A stretch of DNA of 5,792 nt from RPQK01 sp041946865. Its GTDB lineage: Bacteria; Acidobacteriota; UBA6911; RPQK01. Position numbers and translations under genes: made by a program. The notes under the pieces were generated by a model. That model saw only the letters and a list, made by a program, of their open reading frames with translations. It was not told the DNA's origin and did not search any database. Positions 5,470 to 5,792 of this stretch are shown in pieces. Position 1 is the stretch's first letter, and every line of letters starts with the position of its first letter. The DNA is taken from NCBI GenBank assembly GCA_041946865.1, contig JBHGBF010000299.1, positions 1 through 5,792 on the forward strand. Reading direction: 5' to 3'.

Positions 5470-5714
5470 TTGGCCGAGAGACAATTTCCGGAATTTCACC
5501 ACTGGACGGGAAGACGCGCGAGCTGGTGAAGCTGGCCACCGCGGTGGGAGCGGGTCGCGAAGGCGCCGTCCACTCGCACACGCGGCGCTGTAAGGAAACT
5601 GGCTGCAGCTCCGACGAAATCTATCAGGTGGCCCTTCTTTCGGTCACGACTGTCGGGTGGTCGGGAGCGGTCAGAGCGCTATTCTGGATCGACGACGAGC
5701 TGAAGGAGCCCTAG
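5470..5714 (+). pseudogene. Carboxymuconolactone decarboxylase (AhpD-like) family gene, 5' end broken
   Basis: The frame ending at 5714 encodes the conserved CMD-family core from about 5499: PLDGKTRELVKLA, GREGAVHSHTRR, then EIYQVALLSVTTVGW and a final FWIDDELKEP. This is about 70 residues, where small CMD proteins have roughly 100-120. No start codon lies in this frame between the TGA at 5445 and a GTG at 5526, which is inside the conserved helix. A good Shine-Dalgarno and TTG (5470) open a different frame reading LAERQFPEF, like the FPE motif near the N-terminus of small CMD proteins, but it stops at 5527-5529. The simplest reading is a deletion of some dozen codons with a frame change near 5494-5500. 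The CxxC pair of peroxidase-type members is absent (R-E-G-A) while the His is kept. A sequencing error or a short functional protein from GTG 5526 is possible. Confidence 0.65.
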
Positions 5715-5747
5715 CGGTACTTTCCTAGTTATTACGGGCATCGGAAG

Positions 5748-5774
5748 GCAAGTCATTGCAGGACAATAACTTGC
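5748..5774. terminator. Hairpin downstream of the CMD-like gene
   Basis: GCAAGTCATTG (5748-5758) and CAATAACTTGC (5764-5774) form an 11-bp stem with one mismatch and a 5-base loop CAGGA, 34 bases after the stop. No T-run follows, so it is not a classic intrinsic terminator. It could still end or stabilise the transcript, or be an operator for a gene to the right. Confidence 0.4.
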
Positions 5775-5792
5775 TGTATCCATGTCCTATGC

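Noticed and set aside
5782..5792. Start of a new gene at ATG 5782
   Set aside because: No Shine-Dalgarno upstream and only three codons before the window ends.

Overview
This is a GC-rich bacterial chromosomal window with accessory-type content. It holds three complete genes, one damaged gene and a minisatellite-like repeat array. The phylum cannot be fixed from the sequence. The long Y1-transposase-like (RAYT) protein and the chemoreceptor signalling-tip variant would suit a large-genome environmental bacterium, for example of the Verrucomicrobia/Planctomycetes side of the tree; this is an impression, not a result.

Layout, left to right. Bases 1-274 have no convincing gene; they hold two small hairpins and an unrecognised open frame. 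Bases 275-1231 (minus) encode a RAYT/Y1 HUH-family transposase-like protein, with a bulged hairpin just upstream of its ribosome binding site and another over its 3' end. Bases 1232-1690 are intergenic. From about 1349 they carry an array built on CCTTCAAAAACC, with 18 same-orientation TTCAAA cores and a nested exact 53-bp duplication. The array runs into the stop codon of the next minus-strand gene, a membrane chemoreceptor (1691-3751) with a dCache sensor, a HAMP region and a WspA-like signalling domain. A 182-bp divergent spacer follows.

On the plus strand is a BBE/6-hydroxynicotine-oxidase-like FAD oxidoreductase (3934-5370) with a strong Shine-Dalgarno. A carboxymuconolactone-decarboxylase-like (AhpD-like) gene follows (about 5470-5714). 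Its conserved C-terminal part is intact, but its 5' end is broken by a frame change or, read another way, by an in-frame TGA. A hairpin lies 3' of it.

The FAD oxidase and the CMD-like gene look like a small co-transcribed redox unit whose second gene is decaying. The chemoreceptor has no che or wsp partner genes in the window, so its pathway is elsewhere. The repeat array lies downstream of the chemoreceptor and upstream of the RAYT gene. It is the least explained element here. I see no clear evidence of a new defence or metabolic system.
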